64,000 nt of DNA, taken from assembly GCF_012641435.1 (NCBI RefSeq), contig NZ_JABAIJ010000001.1, positions 1,488,001-1,552,000 of the forward strand. Reading direction: 5' to 3'. Positions within the stretch are counted from its first letter, which is position 1. Each line of letters starts with the position of its first letter. Origin of the DNA: Rhizobium sp. P38BS-XIX (GTDB lineage Bacteria > Pseudomonadota > Alphaproteobacteria > Rhizobiales > Rhizobiaceae). The notes beneath the pieces are model-generated. The model worked only from the letters and a program-made list of their open reading frames with translations. It searched no databases and was not told the origin of the DNA. The position numbers and the translations under genes are program-made. Of this stretch, positions 8,172 to 15,578 are shown in pieces.

Positions 8172-8902
8172 CTACCCCGCCTCCCGCACCCTGATCGCCT
8201 CCGTCTCCTCCTCCACCGTCTGGCAATAGCGCCCGTCCATCGCCTTCAGCACGGTGATGTCCTCACGGCGCAGGAGATTGCCGGTCAGGTGCACCCAGGC
8301 CAGCACTTCCTGATGAGAGAGCGGCGCCGGGCCGGAAAAGCCGGGAGCCTGCGCCGAGCGCAGGTCCCAAAACCAGTCCCAGAGCGCATGGCCGGCCGCC
8401 GGCACATCGGCCTCCGGGCTGATAAGCTCGAAGGCCTCGTTGCGTTCGCGCCGGGTCTCGCCGTTTGTATCGCGCACGCAATCATAGCGTGCAACGATCC
8501 CTACGGCTTCTGAGAGCCCTTCGGCAAGCTCTTCATAAAATTTGCGCGGTCCTCCGAGGCGCCAGCCACCTGATCGTAGATCCAGCCGGCGTCCTCGACG
8601 ACTTCGCGAGCCTTCTCGAAGGAGAGCAGCGGCTGCTCGCCCTTCCACTGCTGCTCGCCCCAGCTCCAGGAGGCGATGGCGGCCGCCGCCTTGTCGAGAT
8701 ATTCGGCCTCGACCTTGCTGGTGGTCAGCTTCTTCTTGCGGCTGGCGAGGAAGCGGTCGCTATGCTGGCGAACGATCTTCTTCACCTCGTTGCTCTCGGC
8801 CGAGCGGATCATGAAGGAGATGCCGAGCGGCTCCTCGGTGGCCGGATGCAGGAGCTGCAGCTCGAAGAGATCTTCGGAATTGACGAGACTGGAGATATCC
8901 AA
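8172..8902 (-). CDS. Tail assembly chaperone fusion (lambda GT-like) made by -1 frameshift
   Basis: The frame opened at 8902 can continue past its own stop if ribosomes slip back one base at AAATTTT (8537-8543). The join keeps 122 residues of the short chaperone and adds 121 residues from the -1 frame, which continues with KFYEELAEGLSEAVGIVARY and ends at 8172, for 243 residues in all. The extension has no convincing independent start near its head, and it lies exactly where lambda-like phages place the T extension, between tail tube and tape measure. In lambda the short and fused proteins chaperone tape-measure and tube assembly. The fused product is inferred from the slippery heptamer, the frame relationship and synteny. 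Confidence 0.82.
8501..8902 (-). CDS. Tail assembly chaperone, short form (lambda G-like)
   Basis: A 133-residue protein beginning MDISSLVNSEDLFELQLLHP, translated when no frameshift occurs. It ends 11 residues after the slippery site with FMKSLPKGSQKP. Size, charge and position (after tail tube, before tape measure) fit the short tail chaperones of lambda-like siphophages. It contains a basic helix RFLASRKKKLTTSKVEAEYL and a Trp-rich segment ASWSWGEQQWKGEQP. Sequence identity with lambda G is not expected; the assignment rests on synteny and on the frameshift signal. The downstream cargo genes on the other strand begin to converge on it about 70 bases past the end of the fused frame. Confidence 0.8.
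   Translation of the reverse strand: MDISSLVNSEDLFELQLLHPATEEPLGISFMIRSAESNEVKKIVRQHSDRFLASRKKKLTTSKVEAEYLDKAAAAIASWSWGEQQWKGEQPLLSFEKAREVVEDAGWIYDQVAGASEDRANFMKSLPKGSQKP
8537..8543 (-). other. Canonical -1 ribosomal slippery heptamer AAATTTT
   Basis: On the minus strand the short chaperone reads GCA AAT TTT ATG. The heptamer is A AAT TTT in the zero frame, the X XXY YYZ form, re-pairing as AAA TTT in the -1 frame. The -1 frame then stays open for 121 codons, while the zero frame stops after 11 more. A downstream stem or pseudoknot was not checked. Confidence 0.85.
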
Positions 8903-8985
8903 GGAAACACCTTATCGGTTGGGACATATTCGAGTGGCCGCACGCCGCAGGAGAGCGACGCGCGCAAGGTTCCGAAAGATCGCGC

Positions 8986-9471
8986 TTACGGCGTGGTGAC
9001 GGGATCGATGCGGATCGGCAGCTGGTTGAGGCCGATCTTGAACTTCTCCAGATCGAAATCGTCGGAGCCGCCGCCGGGATAGAGCGGGCCGGAAACGACA
9101 CCGCGCGAATAGAACACCGTGTTGGTCTTGCCCTGCGGCGCGTCGTTGCGCTCGACCTTGATCGCCATGTTGTTGATGTTAAGGGGATCGCCGAAGACGC
9201 GCAGAATGTCCTGGCCGGGATCGTCGGCGATGGAGGCGACTTCAAGCTCCGGGTCGCCGGCGTTGGAAACGCCCTTCTGTTTCTGCTGCACCGGCTCATC
9301 CAGCGTATTGTAGTTGTTGATGGTGGATTCCGAGCCGAAATCGCCGACTTTGCCGACCTTGCCCACCTGCACCCAGGTCAGCGCGGCATAGGCCGTGGCC
9401 GTCAGGTCGGTATTCTGGGGCGTCTCGCATACGTAGACTTTCGAGCCCTTCTTCGTGCTTTTATTCGCCAT
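8986..9471 (-). CDS. Phage major tail tube protein
   Basis: A 161-residue protein starting MANKSTKKGSKVYVCETPQN. It lies between the tail terminator and the chaperone pair, the fixed place for the tail tube subunit in lambda-like phages. Size and composition fit the family: mostly beta, a central GDFGSESTINNYNTLDEP followed by GDPELEVASIADDPGQ, a pattern common in phage tail tube proteins. Hexamer rings of this protein would form the tube through which DNA passes. It starts four bases after the terminator gene's stop. The call rests on synteny plus composition. Confidence 0.82.
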   Translation of the reverse strand: MANKSTKKGSKVYVCETPQNTDLTATAYAALTWVQVGKVGKVGDFGSESTINNYNTLDEPVQQKQKGVSNAGDPELEVASIADDPGQDILRVFGDPLNINNMAIKVERNDAPQGKTNTVFYSRGVVSGPLYPGGGSDDFDLEKFKIGLNQLPIRIDPVTTP

Positions 9472-9474
9472 GGA

Positions 9475-9906
9475 TCATGTCTCCGGTTCAAAGGCGGTGT
9501 AGGGAATGGTGACCGGTATCTGCACCCGGTCATCCTCTTGGATCGGGCCTGCGGCCCACGGCTCGCCACTGATCGTGATCTTCACGCCAGAGGCGAACAG
9601 CGTCTTGTTGTTGAAATGGCCGATGATCTGGCCGGCGGCATCGAGTGGCTTGATCAGCCCGCCGCCGGCCTTCCAATAGACGGAAACCTGCAGAAGCCCG
9701 AGCTTCTGCTGCGGATCGTCGCCAAGCGTCACCTGCCGGGGGCGGTTGGGCAGGTAGCTGACGGCCAGATAGTTATCCGGCTTAGCTTGCCCCCCCGGCG
9801 GAAAGGCAATGCCCGGCTGCGCCACCGGCAATGGCGGCTGAAATTGGAGTGCCGCCAGATGATCCAGCAGCGCAGCCAGAATGAGAGCGTCCGTTGCCGT
9901 CGCCAT
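9475..9906 (-). CDS. Phage tail terminator, DUF4128-like
   Basis: A 143-residue protein (MATATDALILAALLDHLAAL). Proteins of this size and place, between the gp10-like connector and the tail tube, cap the growing tail and join it to the head (lambda U slot). The sequence NYLAVSYLPNRPRQVTLGDD and the ending PVTIPYTAFEPET match what I know of DUF4128 proteins. No catalytic function is expected. It is tightly packed with the tail tube gene and has a 35-base gap to the upstream gene. Confidence 0.8.
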   Translation of the reverse strand: MATATDALILAALLDHLAALQFQPPLPVAQPGIAFPPGGQAKPDNYLAVSYLPNRPRQVTLGDDPQQKLGLLQVSVYWKAGGGLIKPLDAAGQIIGHFNNKTLFASGVKITISGEPWAAGPIQEDDRVQIPVTIPYTAFEPET

Positions 9907-9941
9907 GCGTCACCTTGTGTAATGTTTGAAATTTCGAGCGA

Positions 9942-10334
9942 TCAGTCCGTCGTGTCGCGCGCAACGCTCGCGACAATGTCAGGCCATGTCTGTGCCGCGA
10001 GCCGCACCATGCCCTGCCCCGCCTGACCATCCTTGCCATATTCGACTTCGGCGGCATGGGAGGCGGTGAAGCCCAGATGGATCAAACCGCCCAGCGGCAC
10101 GCCGAGGCCGGCCAGATCGACCGATTGGCCCTCATCTGCACCCTCCGCATCCCCGCTTTGCAGCGGCGCGGCGGAAACCCGAAAGGAATTAGTAAGCTCG
10201 CCTGATACCGCAGGCGTCGCCTCGACGATCGCCTCGGCCAGCCGCTGCGCGGAGAGGTTCACCACCTCTTCCATGCGCGTCTTGGTCCGCTCGGCCCAGG
10301 CGGCGATATCAGCGGAGAAATTCGAAGAAGCCAT
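9942..10334 (-). CDS. Phage neck protein, HK97 gp10-like
   Basis: A 130-residue protein beginning MASSNFSADIAAWAERTKTR. It carries an N-terminal amphipathic helix, a VDLAGLGVPLGGLIHLGFTA segment and AAEVEYGKDGQAGQGMVR near the end, the VEYG motif being usual in HK97 gp10 / lambda Z-like head-tail joining proteins. Its position between the connector genes and the tail terminator agrees. The product is expected to complete the tail and help head-tail joining. The family call is moderately strong; the exact contact partners are unknown. Confidence 0.78.
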   Translation of the reverse strand: MASSNFSADIAAWAERTKTRMEEVVNLSAQRLAEAIVEATPAVSGELTNSFRVSAAPLQSGDAEGADEGQSVDLAGLGVPLGGLIHLGFTASHAAEVEYGKDGQAGQGMVRLAAQTWPDIVASVARDTTD

Positions 10335-10355
10335 GTCGATTGCCCCTTGATACGG

Positions 10356-10583
10356 TTATGCATCATCCGCGGCGTCACCCGGTGAAGAGCCACGCCGCTC
10401 GAAATTCAGAAGGGTGAGATGGCCGTAACGGGCGCGAACCGCAGGCCGGATAGCTTGGGATTCGGCCTTCGTCCCGCCGCTCTTTTCAATCCCCGGCAAT
10501 GGTGAAACCCGGTTCAGCAGCAGGATGACCCGCGACAGCAGCCAAAGCGTCAGGATCGTCTTGAAACGAACAATCGCCGTCAT
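10356..10583 (-). CDS. Small phage membrane-like protein
   Basis: A 75-residue ORF whose ATG overlaps the stop of the upstream stopper gene as ATGA, which argues that it is translated. The N-terminal half has a hydrophobic stretch ILTLWLLSRVILLL that could cross a membrane. The C-terminal half is polar and ends DAADDA. It sits among head-tail connector genes, but I recognise no family, and a structural role is not evident. It could be a small accessory protein kept by coupling. Start at 10583 is preferred over an upstream in-frame codon. Confidence 0.5.
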   Translation of the reverse strand: MTAIVRFKTILTLWLLSRVILLLNRVSPLPGIEKSGGTKAESQAIRPAVRARYGHLTLLNFERRGSSPGDAADDA

Positions 10584-10936
10584 CGCCGCACCTGTACCTG
10601 CCAAAACACGACAGTCCCACCCGGCGACAGCGGCTGGATATCGACGATCGCATGCTCGACGCCGCCGATGAGCAACCTGTCGGACAGCATCGGCGTAATC
10701 GATAGCCCCTCAGTCGAGAGATAAACCATCCGATCTCCGCGCTGGATCAGCGTATCGGCGACATGCGCCTGGCTCTGATCGAGATCGACGAGCGAACAGT
10801 CAAAATCCTCGCTCGTCTGCACTGGATCATAGTCCGGCCCCGTATTCGTGATGCGCCGCAGACTGCCTTTCTGGCCGAACCTGGCGATCAGCCGCGCCGC
10901 GGTCGCTCGAGTCCTGTCGTAATCGAAAGCAACCAT
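10580..10936 (-). CDS. Phage head-tail connector (stopper-like) protein
   Basis: A 118-residue protein starting MVAFDYDRTRATAARLIARF at 10936, its ATG overlapping the upstream stop as TGATG. Proteins of this size in this place, after a DnaT-like connector and before a gp10-like protein, are head-completion stoppers (gpFII or gp16-like). The sequence has GPDYDPVQTSEDFDC near the middle and ends in a beta-rich VVFWQVQVRR, consistent with the small beta-barrel of that group. The stopper holds DNA in the head until the tail attaches. The assignment is by synteny and fold impression. Confidence 0.72.
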   Translation of the reverse strand: MVAFDYDRTRATAARLIARFGQKGSLRRITNTGPDYDPVQTSEDFDCSLVDLDQSQAHVADTLIQRGDRMVYLSTEGLSITPMLSDRLLIGGVEHAIVDIQPLSPGGTVVFWQVQVRR

Positions 10937-11433
10937 CACACCACCAGAATGCCCGGCAGCACCGGGCGCAGGAGTGGGTAGAGCAGCCCGTCAAGCATGG
11001 TCAGCACCGGCCTTGCGGAGGCGATCATGTCGTCGCTGGTATCGGCGACGGCATATTCCGTCTCGAGCGGCCCCACCTTCTCGCGCTTGACCGTGCGAGC
11101 GGCAACGATAACCGGCGTCAGGCTGCCGGGTTCCGAAAGCTCCAATGCCGCCGCTTCATAAGCCGCATAGGTCACGGCGAGCGGCAATGTGTTCTCAGTG
11201 ATCGGCTCGCCATTGACCGTCGTTGCGCCGCTGCGCGGCCAGGAGAGCACCTGATCGTAGCCGCCAGCCCGCCGGCCGGTGAATCTCGGCTCGTACAGAG
11301 CATCGATCGCCTGCGATCCGCGCACCAGCGCCGCCAGACGATCGCTATCGCTCGCAGTAGCCCAGCCCACCTTGCCGCGATCGGCACAATAGGCATCGGC
11401 GGCAGCAAGCGTGCCGTAAGAGGAAGCGAACAT
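10936..11433 (-). CDS. DnaT-like phage head-tail adaptor
   Basis: A 165-residue protein. I start at MFASSYGTLAAADAYCADRG (11433), which has a GGAG site at good spacing; the frame extends 10 codons further. The N-terminal pattern SYGTLAAADAYCADR with a later WPRSGA and AVTYAAYEAAALEL is typical of proteins annotated as DnaT-like single-stranded DNA-binding proteins, which in phage late operons serve as adaptors between portal and stopper. Despite the name, a DNA-binding role is unlikely here. A terminator hairpin separates it from the capsid gene, so its expression probably depends on read-through. Confidence 0.78.
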   Translation of the reverse strand: MFASSYGTLAAADAYCADRGKVGWATASDSDRLAALVRGSQAIDALYEPRFTGRRAGGYDQVLSWPRSGATTVNGEPITENTLPLAVTYAAYEAAALELSEPGSLTPVIVAARTVKREKVGPLETEYAVADTSDDMIASARPVLTMLDGLLYPLLRPVLPGILVV

Positions 11434-11461
11434 GAAAGCTCCGATGTCGATCGTTGGAAAC

Positions 11462-11495
11462 AAAAACCCTCTCCCCGCATGAAACGGAGAGAGGG
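11462..11495 (-). terminator. Intrinsic terminator downstream of the capsid gene
   Basis: On the minus strand the stem CCCTCTC / GAGAGGG encloses a loop of about 15 bases and is followed by TTTTTG. It lies just past the major capsid stop codon (11505) and before the next gene's ribosome site. Such a hairpin lets the capsid be made in excess over the downstream connectors, which need partial read-through. Confidence 0.75.
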
Positions 11496-11504
11496 AGCTC
11501 GGCC

Positions 11505-12473
11505 TCAGGCAGTCGTGATCTCGTCACCGTAAGCCATGGCCGCCGGCAGGCGCACTTCGGTGCCGCCGGTGCGAGCGATGATGCCGGTCTCGAAGCTCAT
11601 GATCGACTTCTGGCGCGGCTGCAGCACGCGGCGCGGCATCGGCAGATGGAAGCGCAGCACCTCCGGATCACGCCGATAGACGACCATACGGCCGCCGCCA
11701 TCCTGCGATGCCGTCGCAAGCTCGCGTAGCGGCTGGATGTCGAGCGGCTGGCCGGTCTCGGCCGTGTAGACATTGCCGCGACGCAGGAATTCCAGCACCG
11801 TGATGTAGCCGTCACCGTCGGCAAGCCGCTTGGTGGCAATCAGGCGGAAGGCTTCCGGCGGCAGGCGCAGGCTGTCGATCCACTCGACTTCTCCCGTCCG
11901 CTGCCGAACGCCGCCGATAAGATCGTTGACATCGCGCAGGATCTGATCGGCCGTCTTAGCGGACCAGTGGGTCGTGCCGCCCGTACCATCGGCAGCGACA
12001 TCGGCGCGCGACACCTTCGGATCGTTGACGAAACCGGTCCAACCCTTTTCCGTCGAGCCGATCATGGCGACGGAATTGAGCAGGCGCTCGATCTTATCGG
12101 CGGCGAAAATGGCGTTGGAGGCGTTGAGATCGAGATTGTAGAGCGCAGCCTGGTTGACCTCTTCGAGGTTCCACTCCCAACCGGAGCCGAGCATTGCGAA
12201 ATCGTGGCTGGCGCTGTCGCGGGTCGACTGGTTGAACGGCATGTCCGTGCCGGCGGACGAGAGGAACTTGGCCTCGCCAGCGCTGTCGACGGTGAAGAAG
12301 GTCGTGCCGGAAGCCCATTCATTGCCTTCGGTGACGACCGGAACATGGAGGCCGTAATTGAAGGTCGGATAGCGGCGCTGGTAGATGCGCGTTTCGATAT
12401 TGCGCCCCTGCGCAATGACAAAAGAATAAGCGGCCTGGGCGTCGGCAAACTGCTGTCGAACGAACTGATTCAT
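11505..12473 (-). CDS. Phage major capsid protein, DUF2184 family
   Basis: A 322-residue protein beginning MNQFVRQQFADAQAAYSFVI. It forms the head shell. The sequence has the features of the DUF2184 capsid group: an N-terminal ETRIYQRRYPTFNY, a middle NAIFAADKIERLLN, and a C-terminal FLRRGNVYTAETGQPLDIQP region, closing with VRLPAAMAYGDEITTA. Position after a decoration-like gene and the DUF2213 protease supports the call. It is followed by a strong hairpin terminator, as often seen with highly expressed capsid genes. A 327-residue open frame on the opposite strand is a codon-bias shadow. Confidence 0.88.
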   Translation of the reverse strand: MNQFVRQQFADAQAAYSFVIAQGRNIETRIYQRRYPTFNYGLHVPVVTEGNEWASGTTFFTVDSAGEAKFLSSAGTDMPFNQSTRDSASHDFAMLGSGWEWNLEEVNQAALYNLDLNASNAIFAADKIERLLNSVAMIGSTEKGWTGFVNDPKVSRADVAADGTGGTTHWSAKTADQILRDVNDLIGGVRQRTGEVEWIDSLRLPPEAFRLIATKRLADGDGYITVLEFLRRGNVYTAETGQPLDIQPLRELATASQDGGGRMVVYRRDPEVLRFHLPMPRRVLQPRQKSIMSFETGIIARTGGTEVRLPAAMAYGDEITTA

Positions 12474-12476
12474 AAA

Positions 12477-12947
12477 TTAGGCGCTCCTGTGCTTGAGCGA
12501 GATCTCGACGATGTCGCCGTTGCTGCCGCTCGTGTCGAAGAAACAATCGGGAATGGGACCGACGATGCCGGCGCCGGCTGCGTTGAAGTAGGCGTCAGTC
12601 GTCGGGTTGTAATAGACGGCATCGCCATCCGAGACCGCGCCGCCGGCCCGCACATACATCTGACCCGAGGTCAGGAATGCGCCGGTGACGAACTGCGCAT
12701 AGCCGCCGGCCGGAGCGACATCGGGCAGTACGTTCGGCGTCAGCACGGCGATACCGATGAACTTGCCACCCGTGGCAAAGGGCGCAACGCCATGATCGGC
12801 AACGCCGCGCTGAACAGGCTGGCCGAACTTGATGCCGGCGGTGGTTTCAACCGTGCGGCTGATCTTGTTGGCCTTTTCCTCAGAAGCGATCTGCCCGTGC
12901 AGGCCCTTCCGAGGAGCGTTTCCATAGGTGGTCTGATAAGTCGCCAT
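12477..12947 (-). CDS. Phage capsid decoration/cement-like protein
   Basis: A 156-residue protein starting MATYQTTYGNAPRKGLHGQI, three bases before the capsid start. Proteins of this type, with a basic N-terminus, a Gly-rich beta centre (APAGGYAQFVTGAFLTSGQM) and a C-terminal DGDAVYYNPTTDAYF, are annotated as structural cement or Gp24-like proteins that stabilise the shell. Placement between protease/scaffold and capsid is the usual one. No enzyme motif is present. The assignment is by synteny and composition. Confidence 0.75.
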   Translation of the reverse strand: MATYQTTYGNAPRKGLHGQIASEEKANKISRTVETTAGIKFGQPVQRGVADHGVAPFATGGKFIGIAVLTPNVLPDVAPAGGYAQFVTGAFLTSGQMYVRAGGAVSDGDAVYYNPTTDAYFNAAGAGIVGPIPDCFFDTSGSNGDIVEISLKHRSA

Positions 12948-12974
12948 TGAAGCGTCTCCTTTTCGTTGACCTGG

Positions 12975-14090
12975 TTAAGAGGGATTAGCGGCCAGATGCG
13001 CGCTCTCGAGATCGCGCACCATGGCGGCGTAAGCGGCAAAGGCTGGGGATGTGGACGGCCGCGTTGGATTGATGCCGTCCTTGATGGCCTCGGCAAAAAG
13101 ATCCGGCTTCCTGCGTAGCCCTTCGGCCAGCATGTCGAAGCGCGCATCGATGTAAGCGCCCGAACGGCCCTCGACTGCGCCCTCGCCTACCTTGGCGATC
13201 ACGACCGCCTTACGGATTGCAGAGTCCGAAAGGCCGGATGTCTGGACGTTCTCGGCAATCGCCTTGGCAAGACCGATCAGATCGGCGCGCGCCTCCGCGC
13301 GGCGCTCAACCTCCGACTCGTCGAGAAGAGCGGCTTTCATTGTATCGAGTTCGGCATCGCGGATCGCGATAGCCTTTTGATGGCCTGCCTCCGTATCGGC
13401 AAGGCGCTGCCGCAATGTCATGATGATTTCTGCGGCCTGATCGGAGACTTGGACCTCGATGCCGTCGATCATGATCGTCTTCGTGGACATCATTCCTTCC
13501 TTGCTTTGCTTGTCATTGGAAAGGGGGCGTGGGGCTGCGAGAGGAGAGCAGCCCCACGGTGCGGCTGCGTCGCCGATGCGGACTTTCGAGCCCGCACGGC
13601 CACGGCGCACAATGGCGATATGGTTGATGCGAATATTTCGCTGGATGGCGTCATAGGCTTCGCCTGAAGGCGTCATGCCGGCCGTAAAATCAACATCACA
13701 GACATAGCCGGCAGAAAGCTCCTGCTTGCCGCTTTCGATCGCCTGGATCGTGTCCTCGTCGCTGACCATCAGCGGCACGCGCAGAAAGATGCCCTCGCCG
13801 GCAATCTCGTCCCCGGTCTGGCCGACGGCATACTTCTTCCAGTTTTCCGAGGTGACCATTTCAGGGGGATGCTCATTTGTCACCGGTCGGTGAGCGGCAC
13901 TCTTGAGCGTGTCTTCGGAAAAGACTTCGCCACCTGGCCGATAGATCCGAACTGTGGGCATCTCGGGCCTGCCGATCTCGGCGCCGGCATAGGTTTGAAT
14001 ACCGGTGCGGGCAATGCGCGCGTCAGCGACAAGATAGCCGTCCCCGGTCCGCCGCGTCCCCGCGACGGTGACAGTGTCTGTGAAATTCAT
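12975..14090 (-). CDS. DUF2213 prohead protease with C-terminal scaffold-like domain
   Basis: A 371-residue protein. Residues 1-180 match the DUF2213 group of phage head proteins (VTNEHPPEMVTSENWKKYAV, GQELSAGYVCDVD-like segment, then INHIAIVRRGRAGSKVRIGD), usually the maturation protease; candidate catalytic residues are the His of the VTNEHPP segment and the Ser of KQELSAGY. After a low-complexity joint comes a charged helical part (MSTKTIMIDGIEVQVSDQAA onward) that looks like a scaffold. An ATG pair at 13493/13490 sits directly after GGAAGGA, so the scaffold could also be made alone, as Nu3 is from lambda C. That internal start is an inference. Confidence 0.82.
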   Translation of the reverse strand: MNFTDTVTVAGTRRTGDGYLVADARIARTGIQTYAGAEIGRPEMPTVRIYRPGGEVFSEDTLKSAAHRPVTNEHPPEMVTSENWKKYAVGQTGDEIAGEGIFLRVPLMVSDEDTIQAIESGKQELSAGYVCDVDFTAGMTPSGEAYDAIQRNIRINHIAIVRRGRAGSKVRIGDAAAPWGCSPLAAPRPLSNDKQSKEGMMSTKTIMIDGIEVQVSDQAAEIIMTLRQRLADTEAGHQKAIAIRDAELDTMKAALLDESEVERRAEARADLIGLAKAIAENVQTSGLSDSAIRKAVVIAKVGEGAVEGRSGAYIDARFDMLAEGLRRKPDLFAEAIKDGINPTRPSTSPAFAAYAAMVRDLESAHLAANPS

Positions 14091-14168
14091 GTTGGGATTT
14101 CTCCTGGCCGAAGCCGATCTGGTTCGGGTGAAAGCCGCTCCACCTTGGCGAAACGGATCTATTGGCGA

Positions 14169-15530
14169 CTACACGGCAGCGGATCGTTGGCTCGCGTCAG
14201 AGCCCATCTTGGGATGCTCGAGATCCTCGTCCAGTTGATCCGTGGCCTTTGCCGCCGCTTCCAATCCCGGCAGCGACCCATCCTCCACAAAGGCGTTCAG
14301 TAGAGCTTCCGAGAGTGCCGGGCGAGGAATGATCTCCTCTCCCGATGCGGAGCCGAACAGGGCTCGCGCCGCCTCCGCTTTTGTCTTGAAAATATCGGCC
14401 CGCTCCTTCTCGCTCATCTGCTCCAGTGGCGCCCAGGTCGAATAGATCGCGGGATCGCGGCTACCTGTGGCGGAGCGGATGAGACATTCGTCGAGCCGGG
14501 ACATTGCCGGCGTATAATCGAGTTCCTGGATCGCCTGGATACGGTCGTGATAGTTCTTCATGTCGGCCGTGCCGGTTGCATTCAGGCCGGCTGGCGATTG
14601 ACCGAGCAGCCTGGTGACTGGAATGTCTGCCGCGCCGGCGACGATCTGCAGGAAAGCCATCAGAATATCGGTGAGACCGGAGAGCGGCGCGCTCTTGCTG
14701 TCATATTCCTCTTCGGCGTCGAGGATCAGCGTGCCGTTGACCCCCTTGATCGTGTTGGCGAGCGCATAGCGGCGCAGCACGGCATCTTCATAGGCCTGAT
14801 TGCCGATATTGGCCGAGAACTGCGGGACCTTGATGATATCGATTTTCGCCTCGAAAACGAGGCTGGCGATATTGGCGGCGGTACTGTCGGCGTTCTTGAT
14901 TGCATCGAATGTCGCGGCCAGCACGCTTTCACCCCAGGCATGATTGCCCAACCCGCCAAACTCTTCGACGGGCGTCATCGCGCCCTTGAAGATGACAAGC
15001 CGCGATGGATGGATGGTCACTTGGGACCCATTAGCGCCAGTCAGCGTGTAGAATTTCGGCTTGCCGTACCATTCCGAAGTCGGATCGCTGTCGATATCGC
15101 CAGCAGAGAGTTGGCGGCGTGTCAGCATCGTGAGGTGTCTGAGACCGCCCTTTCCAACCCGCTCCATTTCGAGCGGCAATGCCGGATCGGCGTCCTCAGA
15201 TCCGATGAACAAGGCGGCGCCACCGAAGAGACGCGCCTTAGTCGATGCTTCCAGCACTTTGCCGCGCAGATTGAGCCGGCGCTCCTCGGCATCAATCAAT
15301 CCGATCTGATCGCTCGCAGCCTGCCAGTTTCGCCATTTCCGGCAGCTATCCAGCGCCGGAATATCGACGATCTTGCGCGGCAGCCACGACCCGCGATAGG
15401 CGGCAATGATTTGCTCGTCCGTCAGGATCGGCTGCGTGTAAAAAACGGATGCTGCCTTGTCGCGTTCGGTGCCCATGCGGGATGCAAGGCTCACCAAGCC
15501 GTCGCGAACCATCGAGAATACCTGCCCCAT
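14169..15530 (-). CDS. Phage portal protein, DUF1073 family
   Basis: A 453-residue protein starting MGQVFSMVRDGLVSLASRMG. Portal features of the DUF1073 group are visible: AYRGSWLPRKIVDIPALDSC near residue 50, FGGAALFIGSEDADP, a wing region, and the conserved ADIPVTRLLGQSPAGLNATG followed by MKNYHDRIQAIQE in the stem/crown. Twelve copies would form the DNA entry ring and dock the terminase encoded just upstream. Some databases label DUF1073 proteins anti-CBASS Acb1-like because of fusions in other phages; nothing here shows that activity. The 78 bases to the protease gene are empty. Confidence 0.87.
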   Translation of the reverse strand: MGQVFSMVRDGLVSLASRMGTERDKAASVFYTQPILTDEQIIAAYRGSWLPRKIVDIPALDSCRKWRNWQAASDQIGLIDAEERRLNLRGKVLEASTKARLFGGAALFIGSEDADPALPLEMERVGKGGLRHLTMLTRRQLSAGDIDSDPTSEWYGKPKFYTLTGANGSQVTIHPSRLVIFKGAMTPVEEFGGLGNHAWGESVLAATFDAIKNADSTAANIASLVFEAKIDIIKVPQFSANIGNQAYEDAVLRRYALANTIKGVNGTLILDAEEEYDSKSAPLSGLTDILMAFLQIVAGAADIPVTRLLGQSPAGLNATGTADMKNYHDRIQAIQELDYTPAMSRLDECLIRSATGSRDPAIYSTWAPLEQMSEKERADIFKTKAEAARALFGSASGEEIIPRPALSEALLNAFVEDGSLPGLEAAAKATDQLDEDLEHPKMGSDASQRSAAV

Positions 15531-15578
15531 GGATTGTCCTTTGATAGCGATTTGACGAAAGGACCCGCGTTCGCGAGT

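Noticed and set aside
11967..12950. A 327-codon plus-strand frame opposite the capsid and cement genes
   Set aside because: It spans two well supported genes, and its sequence is Gly/Arg/Ile filler without a domain.
14169..15530. Reading the portal as an anti-CBASS Acb1 protein
   Set aside because: Some DUF1073 entries carry that label, but here the sequence and position are those of a portal; no phosphodiesterase HxT motif pair was seen.
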